Source: Ryuthela nishihirai
Taxonomy: Eukaryota; Arthropoda; Arachnida; Araneae; Heptathelidae
Length of the DNA stretch: 64,000 nucleotides
Direction: 5' to 3'
Assembly: GCA_038380435.1 (NCBI GenBank)
Contig: JAWZYU010000125.1
Coordinates: 620,001-684,000 of the forward strand
This document shows positions 63,691 through 64,000 of the stretch, piece after piece. Below the pieces are notes generated by a model. It was not told where the DNA came from. It ran no database searches and saw nothing but the letters and a program-made list of their open reading frames with translations. Both the position numbers and the translations under genes were made by a program. The first letter of the stretch is position 1. Every line of letters begins with the position of its first letter.

Positions 63691-64000
63691 GCGATCTGAA
63701 CGGGAGTAAGGGAAAAATGGCAACTTGCTTGACTACCTTTTGTCCAAAATTTGGCGATCTGAACGGGAGTAAGGGAAAAATGGCAACTTGCTAGACTACC
63801 TGTTGTCCAAAATATGGCGATCTGAACGGGAGTAAGGGAAAAATGGCAACTTGCTTGACTACCTGTTGTCCAAAATATGGCGATCTGAACGGGAGTAAGG
63901 GGAAAATGGCAACTTGCTTGACTACCTGTTGTCCAAAATATGGCGATCTGAACGGGAGTAAGGGAAAAATGGCAACTTGCTTGACTACCTGTTGTCCAAA
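63690..64000 (+). repeat. 63-bp tandem repeat, five units to the window edge
   Basis: ggcgatctgaacgggagtaa, gggaaaaatggcaacttgct, tgactacctgttgtccaaaa-tat repeats at 63690, 63753, 63816, 63879 and 63942 with one or two differences per unit; the array continues beyond the edge. It starts immediately after the MITE end. Confidence 0.95.

Overview
The window is eukaryotic and almost entirely intronic. It holds the internal part of one protein-coding gene on the + strand: nine exons between 22871 and 63487, with GT-AG introns of 2.5-8.8 kb. These are buried in a dense layer of transposable elements. The SINE families, Tc1/mariner, hAT, RTE and Jockey/I-type elements, AT-rich introns and short exons fit an arthropod. 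A spider or other chelicerate is my best guess, but that is inference and not shown by a marker gene. A 200-base run of N (16949-17148) marks an assembly gap.

The gene. The nine exons have mutually compatible splice phases and give 1233 bases (411 codons) without a stop. Residues 1-60 are the C-terminal end of a TBC (Rab GTPase-activating) domain. About 60 residues of charged linker follow, and then a beta-propeller resembling the C-terminal propellers of JIP3/4 and ARHGEF10 proteins. The start codon, the catalytic half of the TBC domain and the 3' end lie outside the window or, less likely, in the gap. I found no exon upstream of 22871, so 1-22870 is probably intron.

The repeats. Two tRNA-derived SINE families dominate. 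SINE-A (about 385 bp, about 50 insertions or fragments) has a Met-tRNA-like head with good A and B boxes and a tail of CAACCC. SINE-B (about 205 bp, 14 copies) has a Ser/Leu-tRNA-like head and a tail of ATTT repeats. Most intact copies are flanked by 9-14 bp target-site duplications (TSDs), which I located individually. Several insertions are multimeric: a SINE-B trimer at 19934-20550 and a SINE-A tail trimer at 41879-42586 each have a single TSD, and three separate SINE-A loci share the same tail-duplication junction.

Older elements are broken by SINEs. They include a Tc1 element with both inverted ends (51208-53070), two Tc1 relics on the - strand (14175-14690, 44712-46330), a hAT element with transposase remnants (28973-30336), two short hAT derivatives (18752-19209, 36107-36499), an RTE-type LINE 5' part (33726-35335, - strand) and a Jockey/I-type LINE 3' part with RNase H (58280-60000). 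A 539-bp GC-rich LINE-like insertion sits inside a SINE (39923-40461).

Layout. 1-22870: presumed intron, moderately rich in SINEs and partly AT-rich without recognisable features. 22871-41840: TBC end, linker and first propeller exons. 30.8-57.9 kb: the densest SINE region. 60767-63274: an intron with 1.8 kb of pyrimidine minisatellite. 63690-64000: a 63-bp tandem repeat running off the window. I see no RNA gene that is clearly functional, no CRISPR and no prokaryotic or viral gene cluster.
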